64,000 nt of DNA from Cyanidiococcus yangmingshanensis (lineage: Eukaryota; Rhodophyta; Bangiophyceae; Cyanidiales; Cyanidiaceae): NCBI GenBank assembly GCA_013995675.1, contig VWRR01000003.1, forward strand, positions 248,001 through 312,000. Reading direction: 5' to 3'. Both the position numbers and the translations under genes were made by a program. Shown here piece after piece: positions 1-10,672 of this stretch. Numbering within the stretch: position 1 is the stretch's first letter; the number at the start of each line of letters is the position of its first letter. The notes under the pieces were generated by a model, which was given only the letters and a program-made list of their open reading frames with translations, was not told where the DNA came from and did not search any database.

Positions 1-625
1 TGTGGCGCATCACCGAGAGCCGCAGCCGTCAAGCAGATGTCGCGAAACGCTGCATGGCGTCATCTTCTGTGGGCCACAAGAAAACGTCTCCTCCTGGACA
101 GGGCGCTTGTCCATGTGACTGAACTGATGACTTGCAGCCACCGGCAATGTTCTTCAAGAGCCAGAGAATCATTCAAAACGCCCTGTTTCCCCACATACCA
201 GAACGTGCCAGATAACGAGTTTCGGAAAGCGTATCCGCAATGAACGCGCCTGTTCGGGGGCGATTTCTGGCGCCTTGGTCACCCAGAAGTCTAAGCTAGG
301 TCTCTCAAGTTCCAGCGAAACCAAGCTTTGTGCTTTGAGTAGCATTCTTGTGACGAAGACGCTACATCATGAACGACGGTTTGAAATCAGGAAGAACACC
401 TTGCCGCCGACCGGTCGCGAACATCTCATGTTCGTATCACTATCATCTCGCCTGGGACGGTGCACAGCATTTGGCCCATTTGACGCATACTTTTGTTTTT
501 ATCTACAGTATTTTGAATGTAATCGGTCCGTCAAAGCGTTGAGTAAATATCTTGAGCAAAAATTTTATGCGATACGATCAGCACACAACCAGTCGAGCCT
601 ATGAAAAAGGGACCTGCCCCAGCCT
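1..625. other. Unassigned left edge
   Basis: Short open frames exist on both strands (the longest is about 109 codons, on +, 275-604) but none shows a recognisable domain. I see no RNA gene or repeat. It lies downstream of the minus-strand gene ending at 626. Confidence 0.3.
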
Positions 626-2179
626 TCAGGGTTTTGGTGTCTGCATCGAGGACAGTATACCGTCTCCGGAGATGAGACGTGGACCGACTGTGCGGTATCG
701 TTCCAGAATGCGCTCCTGGGCGAAGCGCAGACACTCCAGCGGTACCGTTTCTGCAGTGGGCTCGGGTAGGGAAGCCTCAGCCGCCAGTCGCATCGCACGC
801 GATTTTGCATCAGGTCCGACCACCAAGATAGACTGCACGTTCGTGCGTTCACATGCTCCCAGAAAATCCTGCACGACGAGCTCGAGCAGGTTCTCTGGGA
901 CAGAAAATGCATCAGCGGCGAGGGCATAGAATGTAATCGCTTTTGGATCGGTCATGCGCACCAGTCGGACGCCAAGGTCCTGTCCCTTGTCTTCATTCGT
1001 GGACTTCTTCTTCTTCTTCGTGGCATCCGTCGAGGCTGATTTCACACTCGCAGAATCGATCGCTAGAAATAAAGTTCGCGGCCCGGGTACCAGATTCGGT
1101 GTTAGTGATGCTCGTCTTGGCGCGATCGCAATCGATTTGACATCCTTTGTGTTCGTTCCCTGGTATGGCCATCGAGGCACCGCTACTCGTTCACGCCACT
1201 GACGCCGCGTCACCTCCTGATTGGCGACATTTGACTGCCACTCTTCAAGGAGGAGGACGTCACGCCATCCGCGTGCTAGGCCTGTGCGCGTCCATAAGAA
1301 ATGTTGGCCTTCTGCACCCAGAACCGCATTGCCGGTCGGATACACATGTCCCCGGAGGACCAGGCCATAACGTTCCGGATCTATTCCTCGTCGACTCGAT
1401 AACATGACCGTTGCAGCGGCAGATGCGATTGCATAACGCATATGGTCCAGGTCCACACTGGAGCCGATGTACACACTGCTGCCATCCGTTGATAGGTAGG
1501 TTACGCTTGACAGGGATGCATCATGGTTTGCTCGCGACGCAGTCGTTTGCTCTTTCTGCGGATTCGAGGTTGTCAAAGGTGACGCACCGGACACGTCGAA
1601 AGAACCCCGATAGGCCGTCGCTACATAGGCGACGACATCCGGGTTGAACGCATCTACATGGAGCGCACCTGCAGGCAAGCGCTCCATCAGGTGAGTAAGC
1701 GCCAAAGCGACGACAGGGTCGTCGCATAACACCCGGCTCACCACGCAGGTATCAAGGTTGGAGCCGAAAGCGCCGTCCAAAACATAGAGCGCTGATTCGG
1801 AAGCTCCCCGCAGCCCAGCCGAGTTGCACAAATAGCTATTCACGAGCATCTGATGAGCTTGGCGAAGACTCCTGGGCGGCAGCAGTTGCATAGAACCCGC
1901 ACGCCGAGAAGCGTTATCGTGGGAGAGCAACGCAGCCGCAAACGCCGAACCATATCGCGTCTCGCAGTGCGAAACCAGTTCATTTGGACGAAGGTTTCGG
2001 TAAACACGCTCTACACCGACTGGTGCAGCGTCATGCTTCGCCAGCGACCAGTTCAGAGCCAAGCTTTGTCCGTTCAATTTGCTCTCCTCGAAAGAACTCC
2101 ACAGCGGCTGTCTGAGAGAACGCACGCGTGTGACTTGCCGAAACGCCTCAGCCGCTTTCGAGACCGCTTTGGTAGCCAT
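626..2179 (-). CDS. PEPCK-like protein, apparently without kinase motifs
   Basis: An intact 517-residue protein. Several blocks resemble ATP-type phosphoenolpyruvate carboxykinase in order: RVYRNLRPNEL (58-68, compare the VYRNLSPAELYE block), LYVLDGAF (131-138, compare LYVVDGFAG), FNPDVVAY (178-185), SSVYIGSSVDL followed by a helix and RRG (about 240-275, compare the LVLIGGTEYAG block), and RTLFLAIDSA (compare the VFLTADAFG block). The region where the family has its GLSGTGKTTL P-loop has no such motif, and the SGAKTGRSP-like segment near the N-terminus is also absent. I infer a non-catalytic paralogue. The basic, Arg-rich N-terminus without acidic residues for the first 30 positions could target mitochondria. 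A lysine run near 396-400 comes from a CTT repeat in the DNA. Similarity was judged by eye, so the family call is moderate; otherwise it is hypothetical. Confidence 0.5.
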   Translation of the reverse strand: MATKAVSKAAEAFRQVTRVRSLRQPLWSSFEESKLNGQSLALNWSLAKHDAAPVGVERVYRNLRPNELVSHCETRYGSAFAAALLSHDNASRRAGSMQLLPPRSLRQAHQMLVNSYLCNSAGLRGASESALYVLDGAFGSNLDTCVVSRVLCDDPVVALALTHLMERLPAGALHVDAFNPDVVAYVATAYRGSFDVSGASPLTTSNPQKEQTTASRANHDASLSSVTYLSTDGSSVYIGSSVDLDHMRYAIASAAATVMLSSRRGIDPERYGLVLRGHVYPTGNAVLGAEGQHFLWTRTGLARGWRDVLLLEEWQSNVANQEVTRRQWRERVAVPRWPYQGTNTKDVKSIAIAPRRASLTPNLVPGPRTLFLAIDSASVKSASTDATKKKKKSTNEDKGQDLGVRLVRMTDPKAITFYALAADAFSVPENLLELVVQDFLGACERTNVQSILVVGPDAKSRAMRLAAEASLPEPTAETVPLECLRFAQERILERYRTVGPRLISGDGILSSMQTPKP

Positions 2180-3016
2180 GCTGTGCCACTAGGGCTGATT
2201 CGACTTGACTAGAGCAGCAGGAGACTCCAGTTGACCAGGATCACGCCAGATGCCGTTCTAGGCGAGGTAGGCCGACGCAAGTACGGCTCGAGTTTGACTA
2301 GTCTTGTACTGGCTTGGGGTTCAAGACCGACTCCGCTGTCGAGGGCGCGATCCCCGTTGCGGTCGTGTTCGCCAGCGCCGACCACCTGTGACGATTTGAA
2401 TAGCAATGAGAAATGGCTTGGTCCGAGATATGGAGCGACTCAGCATTAGGGTTCTCTTGTGAAAAGCACTTTCGAGAAGTTTACGCGAATGTCGTCTTTA
2501 TCTACGCACGCAGAGACAGGGGCACGAAACGAGCCAAACCAGCTGGCTCTCTGCAGACGACATTCTCCCAGGTTCACGAACCCGTCGCTCGTTACGCCTA
2601 TCATATGGAACGCGTGCGCAAGTCTACGCCATCATAGACTCTGCAACTGTTCATAGTGGCGGGCTGGATTTCGAGGCATACGTTGCCCAGCATGACGGAG
2701 TGCCAAAGAAGCCACTGTGGTGATCATCCTGGTCGTTTGTGATCATTCGGAACCGACTCAACTTGGATGTTGCATTCTAGCCGCTTGATCCAGAGCGAGT
2801 GTGTTGTGCATTTGACGCACACCCCAACGGGTTGTGCATACAATAGATTATTCGTTCGTTGTTGTTGACTTGTCCGAGAACCCCGACATCACGATAGGGT
2901 CCACCAACACAATCCTAGCACGCGGCGCAGCGCTTTCATCTGTACCGGGCCCAAATCCAAGTGCAACCCTGTCGTGTCTGACGTTTGGCGCACTGAATGA
3001 CAAAGCGCACGATGAT
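2180..3016. other. Intergenic, nothing recognised
   Basis: Only short frames without recognisable motifs. The long plus-strand frame at 2834-3562 overlaps the CCDC25 homologue on the other strand and I treat it as a shadow. Confidence 0.3.
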
Positions 3017-3691
3017 TCACAGAAATTCTTCTTCATAATCCTCATTCATCTCTTTATTGCTTGTCATCGCCTCCTTCGTGTGCAGACGAGCATAACTCCG
3101 TGCGTCTCGCTCCCTGGCAGCCAACTCCTGTCGGGCTTTCTCTTCGGCGTGTCGACGGCGTGCCTCGGCCTTGGACCAGCAGTGTTGCTCTTGCTCAAAA
3201 TCTTCACGTGCGTGTCGCATATCCTCTATGGTACACTCGGAGCGGGCGCGTTTAAGCTGCCTCAGCAGCATTGTATCTGCCCTGGGAACACGAGTTCGAT
3301 GAACGAGACTCATATCTCGAAAACCAACTTGACCAGGCTCATGACCGCCGTTTTTTGCAAGTTCAACACAGTCGTGTACACTACACAGACAGTATTCTGC
3401 TTCGCACCTTCGATCGAGTTTTCCTTGGTCAGGGCAGCAACGAGTCGAACCACCTCCGCAGGTGGCTCAGAGGCGCTGCTTGTTCAGCGCTCCAGCACAA
3501 CTTGGCAGTTCTCCGCCCTGAAATGTTCTTTTCTTGGGCCTAACATAGACGTGTGCAGATGAGTATTTGTCTACATGAAACCACCAGTCAATGGGTAGGG
3601 CGTGTTCTAGCAGTGCATCGTTCTCGTACTTATCGCGACCCATAAACGCCACGTAACCGGCTAACTCGTCGCAGTCGTAAACGTACGGCAT
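3017..3691 (-). CDS. CCDC25: CCDC25 homologue (NFACT-R domain), reading frame broken twice
   Basis: The first segment (3691 to about 3470) contains FMGRDKYENDALLEH and WWFHVDKYSSAHVYVRP, nearly identical to the NFACT-R/DUF814 core of CCDC25. The middle segment, in the next frame (about 3465-3345), holds EVVRLVAALTKENSIEGAK and VCVVYTTVLNLQK, matching the conserved AHLVKANSIQG and VVYTPWSNLKK stretch. The third segment returns to the first frame with GQVGFRDMSLVH and a charged coiled-coil tail ending DYEEEFL. The family is about 208 residues long, matching the summed length. One extra base near 3470 and one missing base near 3340 explain the frame changes; conserved blocks abut with no room for introns. 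CCDC25 is linked to ribosome-associated and DNA-sensing roles in animals; its role here is unknown. The start at 3691 gives MPYVYDCDELAGYVAFMG, aligned to the family N-terminus. Confidence 0.8.
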
Positions 3692-4854
3692 GAACCACTC
3701 CGTTTGCTCCTGTTTCAAACGTGCAAATCAACGCTACGGTTCGTCGAGCACTGCTGCGTTATACTTATCGACGCACTACTATTCATGAAGAATACACTTG
3801 ACCAACGCTACCTTGTCGACGAGGGGGGTGCCCCAGTAGCAGACGCTTGTCGTTGATTGTCACGCGCGCGCTACATGAAGGTCGCCTCTGCGGCGATTGT
3901 TTGTTTGTCCAAACACCCCACGACCAGCATTGACAGCCGTTGCAGAGATATCGTCCCCGACTTGGAGTATTTTGCACAAGCATCCATGCTTGAAGAATGT
4001 ATTCGGACGGGTGATCTGTGTCACAAAGGATGTGCCTTGATGGACAGGTACCTTCCTAATGAGGTCGGTTTACCACAGAACCAAACGTATCCGGAATGAA
4101 GCCCAGTTTCCTTCTCTGGGAAAACAGACATGGTTCCAGGAAAGACTGCTGCTTGTTCAGCTGGATGGAGGTATTTCGCGCGAGCCAATGGTGTTGCGAA
4201 GGATGTATGTTTCACTGCATTTGCTACGCACGCCGAGACATATGCGCATGAAGCAGGCCGACAAGCCGAATGCATTCCCATTCAAGAAGGCCATCCGAAA
4301 TGCTTTCTTGACGCAGTTTGTGTGTACTTCTTGAAACAAGCAGCGTGCACCTACGAGTTCACCCGCATGGCTATGGCCGAGCCATGCCGCATCGAAGGAG
4401 TTTTCCTCACGCTCCTTCTCCATGGGACTTTGCATCCAGAGCGAAGCCAACAAAGGGCCTGCTTTTTTCACCATGGATGTTGAATGACTCGAAAAACAAT
4501 ATTCATGGGGTGCGCTTAGGCGTCCCGTGTCCGTGCATAGGGACTGCCCGAACACCCCTCACTTGCCGAGAACAGCATGTCCCCAATCATTCCTCTCGAG
4601 CGAAAAAGCACTCGCCCAGAAAATTCTACACGAAACAGAACATTCCGTCTGACCACTATCGCCTCGTCATGCTCCGAGACATATCTTCTTTCGATTCGGA
4701 AACCGGGAACATCTCTCGAGCGAGAACGACACCGAAGGAATGCGAGGCCGTCGTGCTCGTCCGTCCTCTGTTTAGTCGGAGCGCGCCAATTCTGCTTCGA
4801 GGTACAGGAACGGTGCGCGTTGCTCGGAGCAACGTCCCGCACAGATAGGGTGCG
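3692..4854. other. Intergenic; possible unrecognised Cys-rich small frames
   Basis: Two plus-strand frames in the same register (3857-4099 and 4130-4483) encode Cys-rich stretches such as KCFLDAVCVYFLKQAAC, but I recognise no family and an in-frame stop separates them. Minus-strand frames here are equally unconvincing. No RNA gene seen. Confidence 0.25.
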
Positions 4855-5580
4855 ATGGCGAAACAGGTCGTCCCGGAAGAGGAGCAGGAACGGGTCTTCC
4901 GGACACTCTTGGCAGAGCCAGAGAACAGTCGTTGTGCGGAGTGCGCGGGTCCGGGGCCGCGTTGGGCGTCTGCCAACCTCGGTATCTTTCTCTGCATTCA
5001 ATGTAGTGGTCTGCACAGGAAGCTTGGAGTTCATGTGTCGCAAGTGCGATCTGTGAACCTCGATCGCTGGACCGCAGAGCAACTGAATACCATGAAACGC
5101 ACCGGCAACCGACGAGCAGCGGCTGTCTGGGAGGCACAGCTGCCACCAGACTTTACGCGACCCGTACCTGGCGATACCAGCCGCCTGCAACAGTTCATCT
5201 GGAATAAGTACGTTGAGCGTCGATTTTACAGCGAGCGAGCGGAGACCTTGGACCAGGAGGCAAACGCTCCATCTATCGAGGATACAAAACAAGATCAAGA
5301 TGGACTGTTGGCGTTCGCGACTCCAGCGGCCTCTGTTCAGACCGGAACAGGACACTCTAATGCCAGTGGGCCTTTGTCGGATCACGACTCGTGGTCCGAG
5401 GCTCTTTTACCGCTCTACGAGGATCATGGTTCGGCGAGAGCAGAACCAAATGAAACCAGATCAGTGTCAAATCATCATATGCATCTAGAACGGAAGCGCC
5501 ATATCTTGGCCATGTATGGGCAGGGCAGAGGGTCTGACTCGATTCATGAGGCATCTGACACGCCGTCAAAGGCTTCATAG
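4855..5580 (+). CDS. ArfGAP domain protein (SMAP/AGD type)
   Basis: A 241-residue protein whose first 120 residues are a clean ArfGAP zinc-finger domain. Cys27, Cys30, Cys47 and Cys50 give the CX2CX16CX2C pattern, and Arg55 in GLHRKLGVH is the expected catalytic arginine finger. WNKYVERRF closes the domain as in small SMAP-type ArfGAPs. The remaining half is polar and low in recognisable motifs. By family knowledge it stimulates GTP hydrolysis on Arf GTPases at Golgi or endosomal membranes. The ATG at 4855 directly precedes the domain and no upstream in-frame extension is needed. The frame is uninterrupted. Confidence 0.92.
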   Translation: MAKQVVPEEEQERVFRTLLAEPENSRCAECAGPGPRWASANLGIFLCIQCSGLHRKLGVHVSQVRSVNLDRWTAEQLNTMKRTGNRRAAAVWEAQLPPDFTRPVPGDTSRLQQFIWNKYVERRFYSERAETLDQEANAPSIEDTKQDQDGLLAFATPAASVQTGTGHSNASGPLSDHDSWSEALLPLYEDHGSARAEPNETRSVSNHHMHLERKRHILAMYGQGRGSDSIHEASDTPSKAS

Positions 5581-5997
5581 AAGCTAGACAGCAGCGGCGA
5601 AGGGCGTATACGCCAGACCTGGCCATGAGCGGAACTGGAAAACAGGTCGTATGAAGAATGCATGGGACGTTGTGACGCTGCGAACTGGAGTCCCCGGGCC
5701 CCAGGGTGTGCGCTTTCGAAATCCAATATCGGATGTTGGGTATCATCGAGAATATGTTATCACTGCGACCCTGAAGGGTCCGTTTGCACCCATGCACCAT
5801 GTCTTTGCGGGTTGGCCTCAGTGGCGTCGCTCCAGAAAGTTCCGCTCGGCGTCGTGTGCGCAGATGAGACTCGCTCGAGGTCAGGTCGATCCATTCGGAT
5901 CAAGCGAGTCTACTAGTTGCCTACCTCCTCTGGCAATCTAAGCGGCTGCAAACGAGCCTGGAGCTAGCTCAGCCATCTCCGGGTACGAGAGAAGCGT
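5581..5997. other. Intergenic between convergent genes
   Basis: Lies between the 3' ends of the ArfGAP gene (+) and the CNOT9 gene (-). It has short frames only; I see no supported feature. Confidence 0.35.
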
Positions 5998-6828
5998 TCA
6001 AATAAGCGCCACATCCCCGCCGAGTGCGTAAATCAGGGATGCAAGCCATCGTCGCGTGCTCTGGTCTTCACTCAACAGTTGCGCAAAGGTATTGTCTCGC
6101 AGACTCTGCGGTAAACATTGCCGGAGCGCCTCACGGGCACGCGGGTTGTCACTTAGGCGAAGATAACACCGGATGATATGTTTCAATAGACGGCCAGATG
6201 GCTGCTCAACGAGGCTGTTAACCATGGTTGAGAGGACGGTACTCACAGCATAAAATCGTTCCGCTGTCTGACAGACGTAACTCAGGCCACTATCGTCCAA
6301 CAGAATCTTCTGGACGATGAACGTCGCAACCGTTTTGCTGAGTTCAGACCCAGTTTCCATAATGCGCAGACATAGAGGAATAATCTCCGTCGAGAGGAGA
6401 AACGAGGTGACCTCGGGGTCGTCAACTTTCGCGAGGGCGCCGATAACACCCAAGGAAGTGAGGCGAAGATATTCGAAAGGTCGCGTCTTGGAGACAGTGT
6501 TCAGAAACGGGTACAAATAGAGTGGCATGTGTGCCGCAAGAAAAAGGCTTCGCGTCTCCGAGTGACTGGCCACGCACTGCAGAAGAGCCAGCGCGTTGCA
6601 TACCCGATTCGAGGCGTGACCCGTGAGAGCCGGTGGAGAGAGTAGCGGGTAAATGGCAATAATCTCTTGTAGAAGCACCGCTATGGTTCCCGGCGTGTGC
6701 CATAGGATGAGCGCCAGGTTCGTTACCGACTCGCGCTTCTTGGACAGTTCCAAGAGCGCTGAATCTCTTTGGTCAACCTCCTTCAAATTATGGACCAGCT
6801 GGAGAATGCGGCCCTCAGGCTCCTCCAT
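5998..6828 (-). CDS. CNOT9: CNOT9 / CAF40 / RCD1, CCR4-NOT complex subunit
   Basis: A 276-residue protein that is almost entirely the Rcd1 armadillo-repeat domain. Diagnostic stretches include [54 protein letters not shown] and [16 protein letters not shown], nearly identical to animal and yeast CNOT9. By family knowledge it is a scaffold of the CCR4-NOT deadenylase that binds CNOT1 and recruits silencing factors. I chose the ATG at 6828 ([15 protein letters not shown]) because the family domain begins there; the open frame continues upstream to 7011 but would run close to the divergent gene starting at 7082. The frame is intact. Confidence 0.95.
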   Translation of the reverse strand: MEEPEGRILQLVHNLKEVDQRDSALLELSKKRESVTNLALILWHTPGTIAVLLQEIIAIYPLLSPPALTGHASNRVCNALALLQCVASHSETRSLFLAAHMPLYLYPFLNTVSKTRPFEYLRLTSLGVIGALAKVDDPEVTSFLLSTEIIPLCLRIMETGSELSKTVATFIVQKILLDDSGLSYVCQTAERFYAVSTVLSTMVNSLVEQPSGRLLKHIIRCYLRLSDNPRAREALRQCLPQSLRDNTFAQLLSEDQSTRRWLASLIYALGGDVALI

Positions 6829-7081
6829 TGGCACGTTTCGCAACAGACTCCCCAGCCCGAAATGTCGGTGTCCAAAGCAAGAACTTGACCCTATGACAGC
6901 ACAACAAGTCGCTCCACGAGTGGTGTTTCCCAGATCCAGACGAAGCGCCAGCATCGCGCCGCTGCGATGCGCTGGCCAGCTGTGCCACGGCCAACGCTCG
7001 GGCAACACCATGGTTGTTGTTAGGACCCGTCATGGGCAGTTTGAACTTGAAACCGCTCTGAGTCACTTGCATTCGTGCTTG

Positions 7082-7550
7082 ATGCGTGCACGTATGTTTC
7101 AGAGGGTTGTTAAATCGGTTGCTTTTGCTGTTGGATGCAGCGGAAAGGGTTCAGCGGTTGAACGACTTCGATGTCGTGGCGTTTTCGCAAGTCTCCGAGA
7201 TCGAGCTTTTGTCACGGTCCACCAGGGTCCAACTACGGTTTTGCTGGGAACACAGTGTCAGTGCTTCGTCTGTACATGACGCACTGTTGGTGCGCAAACG
7301 ACGCTGCCTCTATCGCTCAACGCAGCGCGGTCTTCGGGAGCTCGACCTCCTACTCGGGGAGTGGACTCGGCGGGAACTGGACCAGTTGAGCGAGCAGCAA
7401 GTGAACGAGCTCGAGCAGATACTCAACTATGAAAGCCTCCAGCTATACTGCTATATTACAGGGCAAATGACACCACCTACGGAGCTGGAGAGGCTCCCAT
7501 TATTCCAACGACTCGTACAGGAGACGAAAGGTAGGTCCGCGAGCGCCTAG
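7082..7550 (+). CDS. SDHAF2: Succinate dehydrogenase assembly factor 2 (SdhE/Sdh5), frame broken once
   Basis: The C-terminal segment has the SdhE/Sdh5 signature: RKRRCLYRSTQRGLRELDLL, then LNYESLQLYCYITGQMTPP, matching the conserved RGxxELD and YxWITGQ blocks. The family promotes covalent FAD attachment to the flavoprotein of respiratory complex II in the mitochondrial matrix. The frame carrying the domain has no ATG. The frame one base away starts with ATG at 7082 (and 7094) and reads MFQRVVKSVAFAVG, a typical Arg-rich amphipathic presequence, until a TGA followed by C at about 7277. Joining the two needs one extra base somewhere in 7090-7279. The homology of the domain is clear; the start is inferred. 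Confidence 0.8.
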
Positions 7551-8454
7551 AAGACCTCGAGCGCCCGGGCGTTGAGCTCACCAAACGCACACTGCATTGA
7601 AGGCAATGATCGGAATAAGTGCTGTCTTCTGATATCGCTCGTTACGAACGATGAATAGGCAGGGGCTACCGCAATGTGCTCTCGAGTATCTGCGACCAAT
7701 ATCGTTCCTTGGCAAAAAGACGCTGCTGAAACGGCGCTATTGTAGCACATCAATAGACGCTCCCCGAAGCAGAGCTCCTGACTGAGCGTTATCTTCAATG
7801 AGACTGCATAGAACCATAAAATTGTGGGAGCGCTCTGATTCATACCGGTCTGAATGTGACCTACTTGGGCACCCGCAGCTTTTCGGTTCCTTGCGGCGAG
7901 TTCGTCATCATCGCCATGTCTTTGCCTCGCATTTCATGGCCGTATCTGCATAAGAGACGTTTGAATTGGGTCTCTTGAGCATCGCCCAACCAAGTCTCTC
8001 GAGCATCCTCTTTATACAGAGGGTAACCATGGATTCTATCATTTTCGGTTGCATACTATAATGGTCCCCTTTGGAAACCGTGAGTAGCGTCCTTCTCTCT
8101 TTACCCCTCGGCGCTACAAGTACGTAATCGGTATGCGTATGGCGAGCCCTGCTTTGATGCAGACTCCTCTGGGGAAGCGTAACAAAAAAATCGAACTTCA
8201 AGTCGTCTCGATAGCTCTCTCCCAAACGTGGTGTTCCTCCGCTTGCCTCAGACAAAGAGTACGTTGTAGAAAATAGACGTATACCTGAACGAATTCCCTG
8301 CTGCATGATGCAAACGGCCTGAAAGCTCTCGTTGAGGCATCTTTCATAACAGTGCAATATTCGTTTCGCGACCGCATTCGTCGAGCCAACTCGGACAATG
8401 GCGCTGCGTTGACGCCGCGATGCGCCATTCAAAGACTGCGGAATCGGCGCTGGT
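7551..8454. other. Gap with two unassigned minus-strand frames
   Basis: Minus-strand frames at 7547-7843 (98 codons) and 7908-8432 (174 codons) are open but in different registers and show no motif I know. They could be fragments of one unrecognised gene or chance. It also holds the presumed promoter of the DGAT2 gene at its right end. Confidence 0.25.
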
Positions 8455-9387
8455 ATGGTGGTGAGAAACTACTTGATTCCAACGAGTCTCGCACGTTTCC
8501 TTGCGGTAAGCACTTTCTTTACTGCGATTTTACTGTTCCATTGGTCGGTACTAAAGGCGTCGCTTGTAGCATATTTATTCATTTTCTTTGATGACGGACC
8601 GGTTCACGGACGCCGCTTCTGGCCGCGCTTTGCTCGCTTGCCGCTCTGGAGATGGTACGTTCCAAAAGTACTAAACATTCATCTCCATCCCGAGTGCGGT
8701 AAGCTAGATGCAAACCAAAAGTACATTTTTGCGGCGCACCCGCACGGCATCTTCGCTTGGCAGCACTATGCAACGTTTACAGACGGCTGTGGTTTCTTGA
8801 CCCAGATAGCTGTTGGTGTCGAGCCCCGAGTTCTGGTCGCCTCGGTGCTTCTCTGGTGCCCATTTATCCGGGACTTTGTACTCTGGCTCGGCGGCATCGA
8901 CGCATCACGGCCAGTGGCTGAAGCGCAGTTACGGCTCGGGCGCAGCTTGGTCATATTCACTGGCGGCGAACACGAGCAACTGCTTACTGAGCCGTGCTGT
9001 CAACGCATCGTGCTCCGGAAAAGGAAGGGCTTCCTTCGGATGGCCCTGCAGCACGGTGCACACATCGTTCCGATCTATGCGTTCGGTGAGAACGAACTCT
9101 ATAGAACGTGCCCCAAGGTAGCACAGCGGTTCCGACTCTGGCTGGCCCGTCGAACGCGCCTACCGCTGTTGCTGTTCTGGGGTCGCTGGGGCACCCCTTG
9201 GCCCGATACACGACATCCCATTCATGTGGTTATCGGGACGCCGATACCCGTGACTTGTTTGGAAGAGACGCCCTCTGATGCACAGGTTCTGGCCCTGCAA
9301 GAACAGGTAATTGATGCATTTCGCAGTTTATTTGAACGGAACAAGCATCGTTTCGGCTATGGGAAACAGGAACTGCTGATAATCTGA
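8455..9387 (+). CDS. DGAT2: Diacylglycerol O-acyltransferase type 2 family
   Basis: A 310-residue integral membrane acyltransferase. The N-terminus has one or two hydrophobic segments (about residues 8-45). HPHGI at 95-99 is the invariant DGAT2 catalytic motif, and RKGFLRMALQHGAHIVPIY with FGENELY (about 194-222) is the second conserved block. Length is at the lower end of the family's usual 300-390. By family knowledge it makes triacylglycerol from diacylglycerol and acyl-CoA at the ER; wax-ester or monoacylglycerol acyltransferase activity cannot be excluded from sequence. The start was chosen at the first ATG before the hydrophobic N-terminus. The frame is intact. Confidence 0.92.
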   Translation: MVVRNYLIPTSLARFLAVSTFFTAILLFHWSVLKASLVAYLFIFFDDGPVHGRRFWPRFARLPLWRWYVPKVLNIHLHPECGKLDANQKYIFAAHPHGIFAWQHYATFTDGCGFLTQIAVGVEPRVLVASVLLWCPFIRDFVLWLGGIDASRPVAEAQLRLGRSLVIFTGGEHEQLLTEPCCQRIVLRKRKGFLRMALQHGAHIVPIYAFGENELYRTCPKVAQRFRLWLARRTRLPLLLFWGRWGTPWPDTRHPIHVVIGTPIPVTCLEETPSDAQVLALQEQVIDAFRSLFERNKHRFGYGKQELLII

Positions 9388-10672
9388 TGGCTATTCATGC
9401 ATGGTGTACACGTAGTGCTGAAGTAGGTTCTGTGATAAGGACGCTGCATCAGCGGACAAACTCGCGTCTCCCCATCATGAAGATTGGTTGTCTCATCCAC
9501 ATCCGATGGAGTATGCAGGGAGGCGCGTTCGGGTCTTCAATGCATCCAGCACCCCAAACAAGTTTCTGAATTTATGATACGAGCACTTACATGTTTCGGG
9601 TTTCCCGAGAGATGCCAGCGATTTCGAATGTGTTGCGTGGTATAGGGACCTCACGTGTCCATTCGAGCGAACTGGGCTCTTACGCAGGCAGCTGATTTTA
9701 CGATTTTCTATTGAGCGCCAAACGCTTGATGTAACAAGTATCGAAAATGTGCACAGCCTTCGCCTAAAGCTCGACGCTTCCAAACAGCCCCGGCAACAAA
9801 ACCATGCTGGGATAGAGCTCTGAGACCCAGCTCGATTCCCACCAGCAAATGATATGGTTTTTCGTGGTCCATAGTGAGCACGGGCGCGAGTACCTCTCAT
9901 GTATCCGCACGACAGGCTATGTTCTCAGCACAACCTTTGATACGAGTGCGCGCGACTCGCCAGGTTTCAGGAGTTGCTCATTATGCAAGATGGCGCGCAC
10001 AAACAGAAGATGATGTTGCTTTTATACAACCAAGCAGTGTGTATCTCTTGGACGTCCACTTTCGGAAGATCATTAACGCGGGTATCATCTGTAGCTGTCA
10101 GCTTGCATCTCTCTGGCAGGAAACAACAGCGGCACCTTCCGAAACGGGCCGACCGCTCACAGCGCTCGGTACTGAACAGGTGCGGTCCGAGCTAGCTCAT
10201 AGCCGCTTGATCTTATTCCTCCATTCAACGCTAGAGGTATCTTGGAATTAAAGACCCCATCGACAAGGCAGGAGGCCAGCTCCAAGGTTCTACGGTCCCT
10301 CGTCTACGACCGGAGCTTTTCTCCGAGACTTGCACTCCGTTCGCGGTGACCGAATCAAGCACCCAAGGCAGCCAGAAGTCGCCTCGCAGTCACGGAGGTA
10401 GTAACAGGATCCTTCTCTGCGGCGCTGCTCCGTATGATCTGTGTCTCGTGGCCATAGATACCATGAAGCGTCCGCACGCGTGCACTACGCGATACCCATC
10501 AACAAAAAACCGTTCTCAGATGCTAAAATCGTTGCATCGATAGAGTTACCCGGCAGGATGGCATACCGAGGATCGAGCCCCGTTGCAGCGTTGCGAATCC
10601 TTCGCGTACCGGGTCTCGTCAACCTGCGACATCTGCCTGGCGTACAAGCAGTGCGAAACTCGCTCGAGGTCT
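9388..10672. other. Long gap, nothing recognised
   Basis: Frames of 125-135 codons occur on both strands (9493-9900 minus, 9874-10251 plus) without recognisable domains. I see no repeats or RNA genes. The open frame preceding TRM112 (10583-10672) begins with an ATG but is not part of the conserved protein. Confidence 0.3.

Noticed and set aside
2834-3562. 242-codon plus-strand frame with hydrophobic stretches
   Set aside because: Overlaps the CCDC25 homologue on the other strand, whose conserved motifs are unambiguous.
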